A DNA stretch of 34,867 nt. Source: Bryobacterales bacterium. GTDB taxonomy: Bacteria; Acidobacteriota; Terriglobia; Bryobacterales; Bryobacteraceae. A program made the translations under genes and the position numbers. The DNA is taken from NCBI GenBank assembly GCA_016789745.1, contig JAEUQF010000266.1, positions 1 through 34,867 on the forward strand, in the 5' to 3' direction. Numbering within the stretch: position 1 is the stretch's first letter; the number at the start of each line of letters is the position of its first letter. Below the pieces are notes generated by a model. That model did not search any database. It was not told the DNA's origin and saw only the letters and a list, made by a program, of their open reading frames with translations. Positions 1 through 8,196 of this stretch are shown here, in pieces.

Positions 1-1464
1 GTAGCGCCCGTTGTGGGCATAATAGACATCCTCTCCATCCTTCACACCCGGCACTCCCGCGTAAGTCAGCGCGCCGTTGGCATCGGTGGAAGAGCCCGTA
101 ATCAACTTATCCAGAACCGTATTCCCCGGCGCCTGGCTGGCAGGCATGTCGAACGCGGGGAAGAAGTAATTGCCGCCGACCAAGCGGGCCTGGAACGTCA
201 CCGCGTTGCGCGCCAGGTCGATGCGGTCGTACGTCACGGTGGTGGTCGCCGTGGGGTATCCGGCGTTGCGGGCCGTGTACAGAATCCCGTTGCGCTGGAT
301 CGCCTTCAACACCGCCGAGTCGGCCCCGTCCCCCAATGCCACCACCGTCCCCAGTGTCTGGAAATCAGCCGGAAAGTCATACGGCCACACGCTCCGCAGC
401 GTTGTTCGCTGCGCCGTTGGATTATCGCCAGTGGGATTCGGAATGCGCCACAAGGTCAGGTAATTCGCGTTCAGTATCAGCGATGCGTTCACCAGGATCC
501 CGGGCGGCGTTCCCGTTCCCGGCGCCCCCCGCACCTGCGCGGGACGGATCGTGTACGCGACGCTACCGTCCTCATTCTTCAGATCCCAGATATCCTTGTA
601 AGTAACCGCCGTGGTCGATTCCCGGTACAACTCGCTCTTCTTCAGGATCCGGATCTTCCCATAGATCAGATCATTCGGATCCCACATATTCCCCGTCAGA
701 TACACGCAGTTGTTGTCGTAACCCATCTGCGGGTAGTCCAGTTCGTAGGGTGTCGGGGTCGAGCCGTTCAGATTGCCACGAAAAGCCCAATGCCGGAAGC
801 CGCTCTCGTAAGTGGCCCCGTTCGATACCGACAACACAAAGTGCGACATCCCGTAGGTAGGGCTAAATATGTCGCCTGCGTCCTCAGAAAACGCCAGGAT
901 CAGAAAGCGCCCATGGAGCGAGTCATAGCGAATCGACGGGTCGAACATGTTGCAGTTCTGCGCCCCGCTGGGACAGACCTGCGGCAGGATACTGGCGAAC
1001 CATTGCTGCAACGACACCTGGCTCAGTTTCTGCCCGTTCTTGTTGTACCGCGCAATCTGCGAGTGCGCCGTCTGTAGCACGTCCACCGGACCCACCGCGA
1101 CGTCCGGGCTCGGCGGCTCAAAGAACGTCCACGGAATGCCGGCAAAGCTCCGCGTCGCATTCATCGCCAGACTTTGCCCGCCAAGATAGGAAGGTGCCTG
1201 CCCGCGCGCCAGCAGGTCCACTTTCTCCACACCGGGCGGCACTACCAGACTGGGACGCTGGCGGATCAACTCCTGCTGCCGCGCCGCTAGTTCAGCGGGT
1301 GGCAATATCTGGCGCGGACGCCGCACCGGATTGGACGGCCCCTGCACCGCCGGGTGCGGCTGCCGTGTATCCAGCGTTCCGGTTATGGTCGTCCGACCCG
1401 AACCGCTCGACTGGCCAAAAACAGGGGAAATCACAACGAGGAAGAACAAAAACGAGAAGCGCAT
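1..1464 (-). CDS. secreted protein of unknown function, 3' end beyond the left edge (partial)
   Basis: One reading frame is open from the ATG at 1464 to base 1, 488 codons with no stop, so the C-terminus is outside the window. The N-terminus MRFSFLFFLVVISPVFGQ is a clear signal peptide with likely cleavage after the Gln/Ser-rich start. A Pro/Arg-rich segment follows (about residues 30-75), then a globular part rich in Trp, Tyr and Asn with several Asp/Gly turns, for example the stretch around FEPPSPDVAVGPVDVLQ and the later ELDYPQMGYDNNCVYLTGN. This resembles secreted beta-propeller proteins, but I cannot name the family. AAAGG lies about 8 nt before the ATG. It is divergent from the formate dehydrogenase operon with 88 nt between starts. 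The long plus-strand frame over 13-1077 is its antisense shadow. Confidence 0.8.
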   Translation of the reverse strand, partial: MRFSFLFFLVVISPVFGQSSGSGRTTITGTLDTRQPHPAVQGPSNPVRRPRQILPPAELAARQQELIRQRPSLVVPPGVEKVDLLARGQAPSYLGGQSLAMNATRSFAGIPWTFFEPPSPDVAVGPVDVLQTAHSQIARYNKNGQKLSQVSLQQWFASILPQVCPSGAQNCNMFDPSIRYDSLHGRFLILAFSEDAGDIFSPTYGMSHFVLSVSNGATYESGFRHWAFRGNLNGSTPTPYELDYPQMGYDNNCVYLTGNMWDPNDLIYGKIRILKKSELYRESTTAVTYKDIWDLKNEDGSVAYTIRPAQVRGAPGTGTPPGILVNASLILNANYLTLWRIPNPTGDNPTAQRTTLRSVWPYDFPADFQTLGTVVALGDGADSAVLKAIQRNGILYTARNAGYPTATTTVTYDRIDLARNAVTFQARLVGGNYFFPAFDMPASQAPGNTVLDKLITGSSTDANGALTYAGVPGVKDGEDVYYAHNGRY

Positions 1465-1518
1465 CACAACCTTTGGGCCCAACCAGCACTCCTGATTAAA
1501 TCACGTCCGCCCCATGCT

Positions 1519-1533
1519 TCACACCATATGTGA
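1519..1533. promoter_or_regulatory. small inverted repeat in the divergent intergenic region, possible operator
   Basis: TCACA (1519-1523) and TGTGA (1529-1533) form a perfect inverted repeat with a 5-nt spacer, 19 nt before the chosen start of the formate dehydrogenase gene. The position suits an operator for the operon or the divergent gene, but a 5-bp arm can arise by chance and no -35/-10 pair is convincing here. Confidence 0.22.
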
Positions 1534-1552
1534 TACAACTGCTGAAAGTCGC

Positions 1553-4500
1553 ATGTCTTTGTCCATATCGAGAAGGGCTCTTCTGCGCTCTACCGCTTTG
1601 CGCGCGGGCGCTGGAGTAACGGGGATCGGATTGAGTTTGCAGCCTGCCATGGCCGCCGCCCGTGAACTGAAAATATCGCGCACTACGCAGACCAGCAGCG
1701 TCTGCCCCTACTGCGCCGTTGGCTGTTCGGTGGTGATTCATACACTTGGCGATAAAGCCCGCAACGTGCAGCCAACGGTCGTCCACATTGAAGGCGATCC
1801 AGACAGCCCCATCAACCGCGGCACACTCTGTTCGAAAGGCATCTCGCTCAAGGAATTCGTCGTCAACGAGCGACGCCTGACCAAGCCCCTTTACCGCGCT
1901 CCCGGCTCCGCCGAATGGAAGGCGATCTCCTGGGATGAGGCGATCGACAAGGCAGCGCGCCGCATCAAAGACACCCGCGATCGCACCTTTCAGGAAAAAG
2001 ACGGGCAGGGCCGAACGGTCAACCGCACCGCTAGCATCGCCATGATCGGCGGCTGCACCGACACCAACGAAATCAACTATCTGTTGAGTAAGTTCCGTTT
2101 CGGCCTGGGTATCATCAGTTACGAGAACCAAAGCCGGCTTTGACACGGCCCCACTGTGGCCAGTTTGGCTGCATCCTTTGGTAGAGGCGCCATGACGAAC
2201 GGCTGGACTGACGTCGCCAACGCGGACGTCGTGCTGGTCATGGGCGGCAATCCGGCCGAAAATCATCCCGTGGGCTTCCGCTTCGTCATGGAAGCCCGGC
2301 GTAAGCGGAAAGCGAAGTTGGTGGTCGTGGACCCGCGTTTTAACCGCACTGCCGCCGTCGCCGATTCCTACACGCCTATGCGCTCGGGGACCGATATCGC
2401 GTTCCTCGGCGGCATCATCCATCACGCGCTGACGAACAAGCTGTACCACGAGGAGTACGTCAAGCTTCACACTAACGCCGCCTTCGTGGTGAAGGAAGGC
2501 TTCGGCTTCGAGAATGGCCATTTCTCCGGCTGGGATAACACGAAGGGTAACTACGACCGCTCCTCCTGGCAGTACGAAACCGACGCCTCCGGTTACGCCA
2601 GGATAGACCCTACACTCGAAAACCCGCGCTGCGTCTTTCAACTTATGAAGGCGCACTATGCGCGCTACACGCCGGAAGCGGTCTCCAACATCTGCGGCTG
2701 CACTGCCGAAGAGTTCACCAAAGCCGCCGACCTTATCTGCTCTTCCGGCAAGCCCGACAAGACCGGCACCATCCTCTACGCCTTGGGCTGGACGCAGCAC
2801 AGCCACTCCGTGCAGTTGATCCACACCGCGGCCATGATGCAGTTGCTGCTCGGCAACATCGGGCGCCCCGGCGGCGGCGTGAACGCCCAGCGCGGACATG
2901 CCAATATCCAGGGCTCCACCGATATGGGCTCCTGGAATAATCTGCCCGGCTATCTCAAGATCCCGCGTGCCAACCACGCCACGCTCGACGACTACCTGAA
3001 GGCCTACACGCCGAAGCCGCTGCGGCCCAATTCCCTCAATTACTGGGGCAATACGTCGAAATTCATGGTCAGCCTGCTGAAGGCGTACTACGGACGCCAC
3101 GCCAGTAAGGAAAACGGCTTCGGCTACGGTAATATTCCCAAGGCTGGCGAGACCGAGAACTACGGATGGGGCCACTTCTTTGACAACATGCAGAAGGGCC
3201 AGTTGGAGGGCTTCATCAGCTTCGGCATGAACCCGGTAGCCAACGGGCCCAACACGCCGAAGATGCTCGACGCGCTCTCCAAGCTGAAGTGGATGGTGGT
3301 CGTGGAGAACTTCGAGACCGAAACCGCGGCCTTCTGGAATGCCCGGAAGCTGGGGGAGAAGTTCTATCCCACTTATGTGGAAGCCAGTAACATCCAGACC
3401 GAAGTATTACTCCTCCCCGCCGCCTGCTTTGCCGAAAAGGACGGAGCGTTCGTCAACTCGTCGCGCTGGCTGCAGTGGAAGAAGGCAGCGCTGCCGCCTC
3501 CCGGCGACGCCAAAGTCGACCAGGAGATCATGGCGCGCATCTTCCTGAAGGTCCGCGAACTGTACGAGAAGGAAGGCGGCACCGCGCCCAAGCCGCTCCT
3601 TGAGATGACGTGGGACTACGCGAACCCGCTCAGTCCGTCCTTGGAGGAGGTTGCTCGCGAAGTGAACGGCCGCGACGTCGCCACCAACAAACAGTTGAAC
3701 GGCTTCGGCGAACTGAAGGACGACGGCTCCACCGTGTGCGGGAACTGGATCTATTCCGGCTCCTGGACGGAAGCCGGTAACCTCATGGCGCGGCGTGGAC
3801 AGGAAGATCCCACAGGCCTGGGCCTGTATCCGAACTGGAGTTGGAGTTGGCCCGCCAACCGCCGCATACTCTATAACCGCGCCGGCGCCGACAGCACCGG
3901 CAAAGGCTGGGACCCGCAGCGTACGCCGCTACGTTGGGACGGAACGCGTTGGATCGGCGATACGCCAGACTACAAAGCCGACGCGAAGCCCGAAGACATG
4001 GGCGCCTTCATTATGCTGCCCGAAGGCGTCGCCAAGCTCTTCGCGGCCGACCTGGTGGAAGGCCCCTTCCCCGAACACTACGAGCCCGTCGAATCGCCAG
4101 TGCCCAATCCGCTGCACCCGAACGTCTCCCATAACCCGCTGGCACCTATCTTCCACGGTCCGCTCGACAAGCTCGGCGAAGCCAAGGACTATCCCTACGT
4201 CGCCATCACTTATCGCCTGACCGAACACTTCCATTACTGGACCAAGCACGTCGCCAGCGGCAGCCAGTTACAGACCAACTTCTTTGTCGAACTGCCGGAA
4301 GCGCTGGCCAATGAGAAGGGGATCAAAGGCGGCGACTTAGTGCGCGTCCGCTCCGCACGCGGCATGGTGGAAGGACCCGCGCTAGTGACCAAACGGATTC
4401 GCCCCCTGAGGGTGGCCGGCAAGACGGTATACCAGGTGGGTATCCCGATCCACTGGGGCTTTGTCGGCCGTGTCCGCGGTCCGCTGGTGAATAACCTCAC

Positions 4501-4573
4501 GCCTTCCGCCTACGACCCCAATGCCGGAACGCCCGAGTACAAGGGCTTCCTCGTCAATGTGGAGAAAGTCTAA
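1553..4573 (+). CDS. fdnG: formate dehydrogenase-N type catalytic (alpha) subunit, selenocysteine-containing
   Basis: Periplasmic molybdenum (bis-MGD) enzyme that oxidises formate to CO2 and passes electrons to the beta subunit. The chosen ATG (1553) gives a Tat signal with SRRALLR at residues 6-12; an upstream in-frame ATG at 1514 would bury it. The N-terminal 4Fe-4S cluster ligands are Cys51, Cys54, Cys58 and Cys93. An in-frame TGA at 2141-2143 falls at residue 197, between NQSRL and HGPTVASL. This matches the Sec196 region of E. coli FdnG as I recall it. The same frame continues to the TAA at 4571-4573, giving 1006 residues against about 1015 in E. coli. The C-terminal molybdopterin-dinucleotide domain ends FLVNVEKV. 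The stop abuts the beta-subunit ATG, so the genes are coupled. An automatic annotation that stops at TGA would wrongly give a 196-residue fragment plus a separate large protein. Long antisense frames here are shadows. Confidence 0.96.
2141..2179 (+). promoter_or_regulatory. UGA selenocysteine codon with bacterial SECIS-like hairpin
   Basis: TGA (2141-2143) is followed after 11 nt by an 8-bp stem: 2155-2162 pairs with 2166-2173 (two G-U pairs) around a GTT triloop at 2163-2165. Counting from the base after TGA, the loop G and T are at positions 20 and 21, the same positions as the essential G and U in the E. coli fdhF SECIS loop. The hairpin lies within coding sequence, as expected for bacterial SECIS elements bound by SelB. 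The fold was made by hand and no energy was calculated. Confidence 0.75.
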
Positions 4574-5359
4574 ATGCAGACCGTTGCCAAGTTGATCGAC
4601 ACCACGCAATGCATCGGCTGCAAAGCTTGTGAAGTCGCCTGCCAGGAGTGGAACGATCAGGAATTCACGTTAGGCACGTTCAACAACAGCTATCAGACCA
4701 TGCCGGACCTGGCGCCAAACTTCTGGAACCTGATCAAGTTCAATGAAGCTGAGCAGAATGGGGCGCAGTCGTGGCTGATGGCGAAGTACCAGTGCATGCA
4801 CTGCGCCGATGCCGGCTGTATCAAGGCCTGCCCCGCGCCTGGCGCCATCATCCAACGCGCCAACGGCATTGTCGACTTTGAACATGACGCCTGCATCGGC
4901 TGCGGCTACTGCATCACCGGCTGCCCCTTCGATGTCCCGCGCCTCAGCTCGAAAACCAAAAAAGTCTACAAATGTTCATTGTGTTCGGACCGCGTGGCCG
5001 TCGGGCTGGAGCCGGCGTGCATCAAGTCCTGCCCGACGAACTGCCTCAGTTTCGGCACGCGTCACGATCTGAAGTTCCTGGCTGAGAAGCGCGTCTCCGA
5101 ATTGAAGTCCGATGGCTTCGAGAACGCCGCCATCTACGATGGGCCGGGCGTGGGCGGCACCAATGTCCTCTACGTTCTGAAGCACGGCGACAAGCCCGAA
5201 CAGTATGGCCTGCCCAAGGATCCGCGCATCCCGTGGACCGTGTCGTTGTGGAAGGGCCCCGTGAAGTGGCTGGGCAATCTCGTCTTCTTTGGCGGGCTGT
5301 TCACGGCCCTCGTGCACTTCCTCGCCATCGGCCCCAAGGAGCACAAGCATGAAGACTGA
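4574..5359 (+). CDS. fdnH: formate dehydrogenase-N iron-sulfur (beta) subunit
   Basis: Electron-transfer subunit that carries electrons from the catalytic subunit to the membrane cytochrome b. The 261 residues hold four ferredoxin-type cysteine groups: CIGCKACEVAC near the N-terminus, CMHCADAGCIKAC, CIGCGYCITGC, and CSLC followed by CIKSCPTNC. This is the four 4Fe-4S pattern of the FdnH/FdoH family. A single hydrophobic segment near the C-terminus (LGNLVFFGGLFTALVHFLAI) is the usual membrane anchor. The ATG directly follows the alpha-subunit TAA, with GGAG about 10 nt upstream inside the alpha gene. The stop overlaps the start of the gamma subunit by 11 bp. It is slightly shorter than the E. 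coli protein (about 294). Confidence 0.95.
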   Translation: MQTVAKLIDTTQCIGCKACEVACQEWNDQEFTLGTFNNSYQTMPDLAPNFWNLIKFNEAEQNGAQSWLMAKYQCMHCADAGCIKACPAPGAIIQRANGIVDFEHDACIGCGYCITGCPFDVPRLSSKTKKVYKCSLCSDRVAVGLEPACIKSCPTNCLSFGTRHDLKFLAEKRVSELKSDGFENAAIYDGPGVGGTNVLYVLKHGDKPEQYGLPKDPRIPWTVSLWKGPVKWLGNLVFFGGLFTALVHFLAIGPKEHKHED

Positions 5360-5972
5360 GATGGCTCGCAGCCGCATGGAACGCTTCTCCTTGGCCGAAC
5401 GCGTCAGCCACTGGCTGGTGGCCATCAGCTTTGTCTACGCCGGCCTCTCGGGCACCGCGCTGTGGTCCAAAGCCATGTGGTGGACCGCAGGCGTACTCGG
5501 CGGCGGCGAGATGATCCGCGCCTGGCACCCCATCGCCGGCGTGATCTTCTCGTTACTGCTGGCGCGTCTATTCTGGATGTGGAACCGCGCTATGCGGCTG
5601 GATGCGCAGGATCGCGAGTGGCTCAAGGTGGGTCACAAGTACGCCATGCATATGGAAGAAGGCGTACCCGAAAGCGGCCGCTTCAACGCAGGGCAGAAGT
5701 CGCTGTTCTGGCTCCAGTCCACCAGCGCCACGCTGCTGTTCGCATCGGGCATCGTGCTCTGGTTCCCGGAGTTGATGCCGCGCACGCTGCGGCTGATGGC
5801 CGTGCTGGTGCATCCCATCGCGGCGTTGGCGTCCCTGGGCGGCATCATCGTCCACATTTACATGAGCACGCTAGTGGTTCCGGGCGCCTTCACCGCCATG
5901 ACCCGAGGCTGGGTTTCGCCCGAATGGGCTAAGTCGCACCACCCCAAGTGGTATCGGGAAACCAGTAAGTAA
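5349..5972 (+). CDS. fdnI: formate dehydrogenase-N cytochrome b556 (gamma) subunit
   Basis: Integral-membrane diheme cytochrome that takes electrons from the beta subunit and reduces quinone. The 207-residue product starts MKTEMARSRMERFSLAERVSHW; the RxxHW motif after the first basic stretch is typical of the family. Four hydrophobic segments are visible, with candidate heme histidines in VSHW, WHPIAG, LVHPIAA and IVHIYMS. I chose ATG 5349 because it gives the family N-terminus; an upstream in-frame ATG (5289) lies deep in the beta gene and adds only non-hydrophobic residues. It overlaps fdnH by 11 bp. Its TAA directly precedes the GTG of fdhE, so all four genes should be one transcript. Confidence 0.93.
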   Translation: MKTEMARSRMERFSLAERVSHWLVAISFVYAGLSGTALWSKAMWWTAGVLGGGEMIRAWHPIAGVIFSLLLARLFWMWNRAMRLDAQDREWLKVGHKYAMHMEEGVPESGRFNAGQKSLFWLQSTSATLLFASGIVLWFPELMPRTLRLMAVLVHPIAALASLGGIIVHIYMSTLVVPGAFTAMTRGWVSPEWAKSHHPKWYRETSK

Positions 5973-6539
5973 GTGAACCGCTACTTAGTACGCGCGCAAC
6001 GCGCCCGCGCGCTTGCTGACCAGGTTCCGTATGCCGCCGAGGCGCTGCTGCTGTTTGCCCAGGTTTCCGAACGCCAGGCGCTAGGTGCGGCCGACTACGG
6101 CGATCTGGCGGCGCAGGCACCCGACACTTGGGCGACGCGAATTAGGGCGGAGCTGAATCCGCCGCAAGCCCCGGCCGACCGTGCTGACAACGAATGCCCG
6201 CGCTGCGGCGAACTGCCGCAACTCGGCCTGTTGCGACCGCAGGGAGACGGCGATGCCCTAAACTTAGCCTGCTCGGTTTGCCGGACCGAATGGCCCTTCC
6301 CGCGAACCACTTGCCCGGCCTGCGGGGATACCGAGCACTTAGAGTTTTACCGCTCCGGGCACCTGCCGCACTTACAGACGCTGGTTTGCACGGCCTGTAA
6401 GACGTACCTCCACATCCTGGAGCCGATCAAGGAACTGGCCTGCGTACCGGAGGCCGACGAGATCGCGGCCCAGGCACTCGACGCCTGGGCTCTGGAACAG
6501 GGCTACCAGAAGCTGACACCCAACCTCGCCGGCGTATGA
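5973..6539 (+). CDS. fdhE: FdhE-type formate dehydrogenase assembly protein, short form
   Basis: FdhE is a cytoplasmic rubredoxin-like accessory protein needed for maturation of respiratory formate dehydrogenases. The 188-residue product starts at GTG, immediately after the fdnI stop. Four CxxC pairs are present: Cys75/78, Cys100/103, Cys114/117 and Cys139/142. These match the metal-binding core of the family. The E. coli protein is about 309 residues, so this one has a reduced N-terminal domain. The stop overlaps an ATG in the ATGA arrangement (6536-6539), hinting that another frame was once translated downstream. Position directly behind fdnGHI supports the role. Confidence 0.88.
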   Translation: MNRYLVRAQRARALADQVPYAAEALLLFAQVSERQALGAADYGDLAAQAPDTWATRIRAELNPPQAPADRADNECPRCGELPQLGLLRPQGDGDALNLACSVCRTEWPFPRTTCPACGDTEHLEFYRSGHLPHLQTLVCTACKTYLHILEPIKELACVPEADEIAAQALDAWALEQGYQKLTPNLAGV

Positions 6540-6936
6540 ATACCGAAGGCCCATCGGAGTGGTGGCATTACGTTTTTGGCAGACAGACCGCGACCATTCA
6601 CCGGGCCCGCTGAAGCTTGCCTACTTCCCCGAAGCTGCCCCCGAGATTGCACGATTCCGCCGTTATCCCTGGGCCCGGCAAGGCTGGCAGCCCATTCCCC
6701 TGGAGAGCGGCGCCCAGCGGCTGACGGCCTTCGATCCCCTGCTGAAATCGTGGCGGAAGACAGACTGCCGCCACTGCCTGGAACGTCAGTTGCCCTGCGG
6801 CGAAGACCGGTTCCCCGCTCGATGGCGAAATGGAACTCGCCGCCTTCGGCGCCTTCGCCGCCCACGGGGTGGACCTTGATCGAAGCGGGCGTCTGGTAGC
6901 CAGCCTATTTCGTTCGAAGCCCCGGATCGGGCGCCG
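6536..6936 (+). other. unassigned region after fdhE, possible broken coding sequence
   Basis: There is no clear gene between fdhE and the next signal-peptide protein at 6976. An ATGA overlap at 6536 opens a 25-codon frame (start MNTEGPSEWWHYVFGRQ). A plausible continuation lies in the next frame (LKLAYFPEAAPEIARF, up to about 6815). Protein-like sequence then returns in the first frame (MELAAFGAFAAHGVDLDRSG, 6830 to a stop near 6943). One gene with two frameshifts would fit, as would chance open frames in GC-rich DNA. No family is recognised. Confidence 0.3.
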
Positions 6937-6975
6937 TTGGTAACTCGTCCGCGGCAGGTGCTACACTCAGCGCCT

Positions 6976-8193
6976 ATGCGATGCTTGGTTTACACCGCAC
7001 TGCTTACCGTCGCTGTGCTCCATGCCCAGAACCCGCGCGGGAGGGCGTTGGGCATTCCCTTCGAAGGCACCACCGGGCCTAACAACGCCATCACGGACGT
7101 TCCCGGTGTCGCGGTTGGCCACGCCACCATCATCCGCGGCGAAGGCAAACTCGTCCCTGGCCAGGGCCCGATTCGCACCGGCGTCACCGCCATCCTGCCA
7201 CGTCCCAAAGGCACCTGGGATTTCGTGATGGCCGCCACCTTCAACCAGAACGGCAACGGCGACATGACCGGGGTCAACTGGATTGAGGAGTCGGGCTTTC
7301 TGGAAGGCCCGCTGCTGCTCACCGGCACGCACAGCGTTGGCGTGGTTCGCGACGCTGCCATCCACTGGCAACTCAACCTCGGCCGCAAGCTCATCTTCAC
7401 GTACCCGGTGGTGGCCGAGACGTTCGACTCGCTCAACGACGCCAACGGCCAGCACGTGAAACCAGAGCATGCCCGCTCCGCACTCGACAACGCCAAGCCC
7501 GGGCCTGTCGTCGAAGGCCCGGTGGGCGGCGGCACCGGTATGGTCTGCAACGGCTTCAAGGGCGGTATTGGCACGTCGTCGCGGCGCATCGAGGTCGCCG
7601 GCAAAACCTACACGCTGGGCATCCTGGTGCAGTGCAATTACGGTGGCGACCTGCGCATCCTGGGCGTACCCATGCTCAAGGAACTGAGCGACCTGAAGCG
7701 CTGCGCCACGCTGCCGCAGACACGCCACTGGCTGAGCCAGGTGCCGCGGTGCGACGCCCCGCAAGCCGCCAAAGGCAACCTTGCGGCCGAAGCCGAGCAG
7801 TTCGGCCGCGGCTCGATCATCATCCTCATCGCTACCGACGCCCCCTTCCTGCCGCATCAACTGAAGCGCCTGGCACGCCGCGCCGGCATGGGCTTGGGCG
7901 TACTCGGCAGCCTTGCGGGCAACTCCTCGGGTGACCTGTTCCTGGCCTTCTCGACGGCCAATGCGAACGCCGGCACCGAGAGCGCCGACTCCGCCGCCAC
8001 CAAGATCGACATGCTTGGCAACGACACCATGAATCCCTTCTTCCGCGCCACCATCGATGCAACGGAAGAGGCCGTGGTGAACGCGATGCTCGCCGCGCCG
8101 ACCACATTCACGGGTGTCGATGGCCTGCGCGTACCGGGTCTGCCGGGCAACCGCGTGGTCGAGATCCTCCGCAAGTACGGCCGCATGAAGTAG
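6976..8193 (+). CDS. secreted P1 family (S58, DmpA-like) peptidase
   Basis: Members are N-terminal-nucleophile aminopeptidases or amidases that self-cleave into two chains and act on N-terminal, D- or beta-amino acid peptides. The ATG at 6976 gives the signal peptide MRCLVYTALLTVAVLHAQ and a 405-residue precursor; a TTG at 6937 only adds a polar extension. Family landmarks are NAITDVPGVAVGHATI near the N-terminus, the glycine-rich VEGPVGGGTGMVCNGFKGGIGTS centre (shown here in parts: VEGPVGGGTGM and FKGGIGTS), and NSSGD at residues 316-320. A serine there is the expected autocleavage nucleophile. It is convergent with the ABC-F gene, whose end lies 3 nt away. The substrate is not predictable from sequence. 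Confidence 0.88.
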   Translation: MRCLVYTALLTVAVLHAQNPRGRALGIPFEGTTGPNNAITDVPGVAVGHATIIRGEGKLVPGQGPIRTGVTAILPRPKGTWDFVMAATFNQNGNGDMTGVNWIEESGFLEGPLLLTGTHSVGVVRDAAIHWQLNLGRKLIFTYPVVAETFDSLNDANGQHVKPEHARSALDNAKPGPVVEGPVGGGTGMVCNGFKGGIGTSSRRIEVAGKTYTLGILVQCNYGGDLRILGVPMLKELSDLKRCATLPQTRHWLSQVPRCDAPQAAKGNLAAEAEQFGRGSIIILIATDAPFLPHQLKRLARRAGMGLGVLGSLAGNSSGDLFLAFSTANANAGTESADSAATKIDMLGNDTMNPFFRATIDATEEAVVNAMLAAPTTFTGVDGLRVPGLPGNRVVEILRKYGRMK

Positions 8194-8196
8194 CGG

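Noticed and set aside
13..1077. Long plus-strand open frame (354 codons)
   Set aside because: It is antisense to the signal-peptide protein that is open from 1464 to the left edge, and its product is Arg/Val-rich without domains.
1514..2143. Separate short protein ending at TGA 2143, plus a second gene from 2156
   Set aside because: Both parts are one formate dehydrogenase frame; TGA is the selenocysteine codon.
1496..3175. 559-codon minus-strand frame
   Set aside because: Antisense shadow of the formate dehydrogenase alpha gene, produced by GC-rich codon usage.
6503..6865. 120-codon minus-strand frame after fdhE
   Set aside because: Low-complexity Gly/Arg product overlapping the fdhE end, with no start signal.
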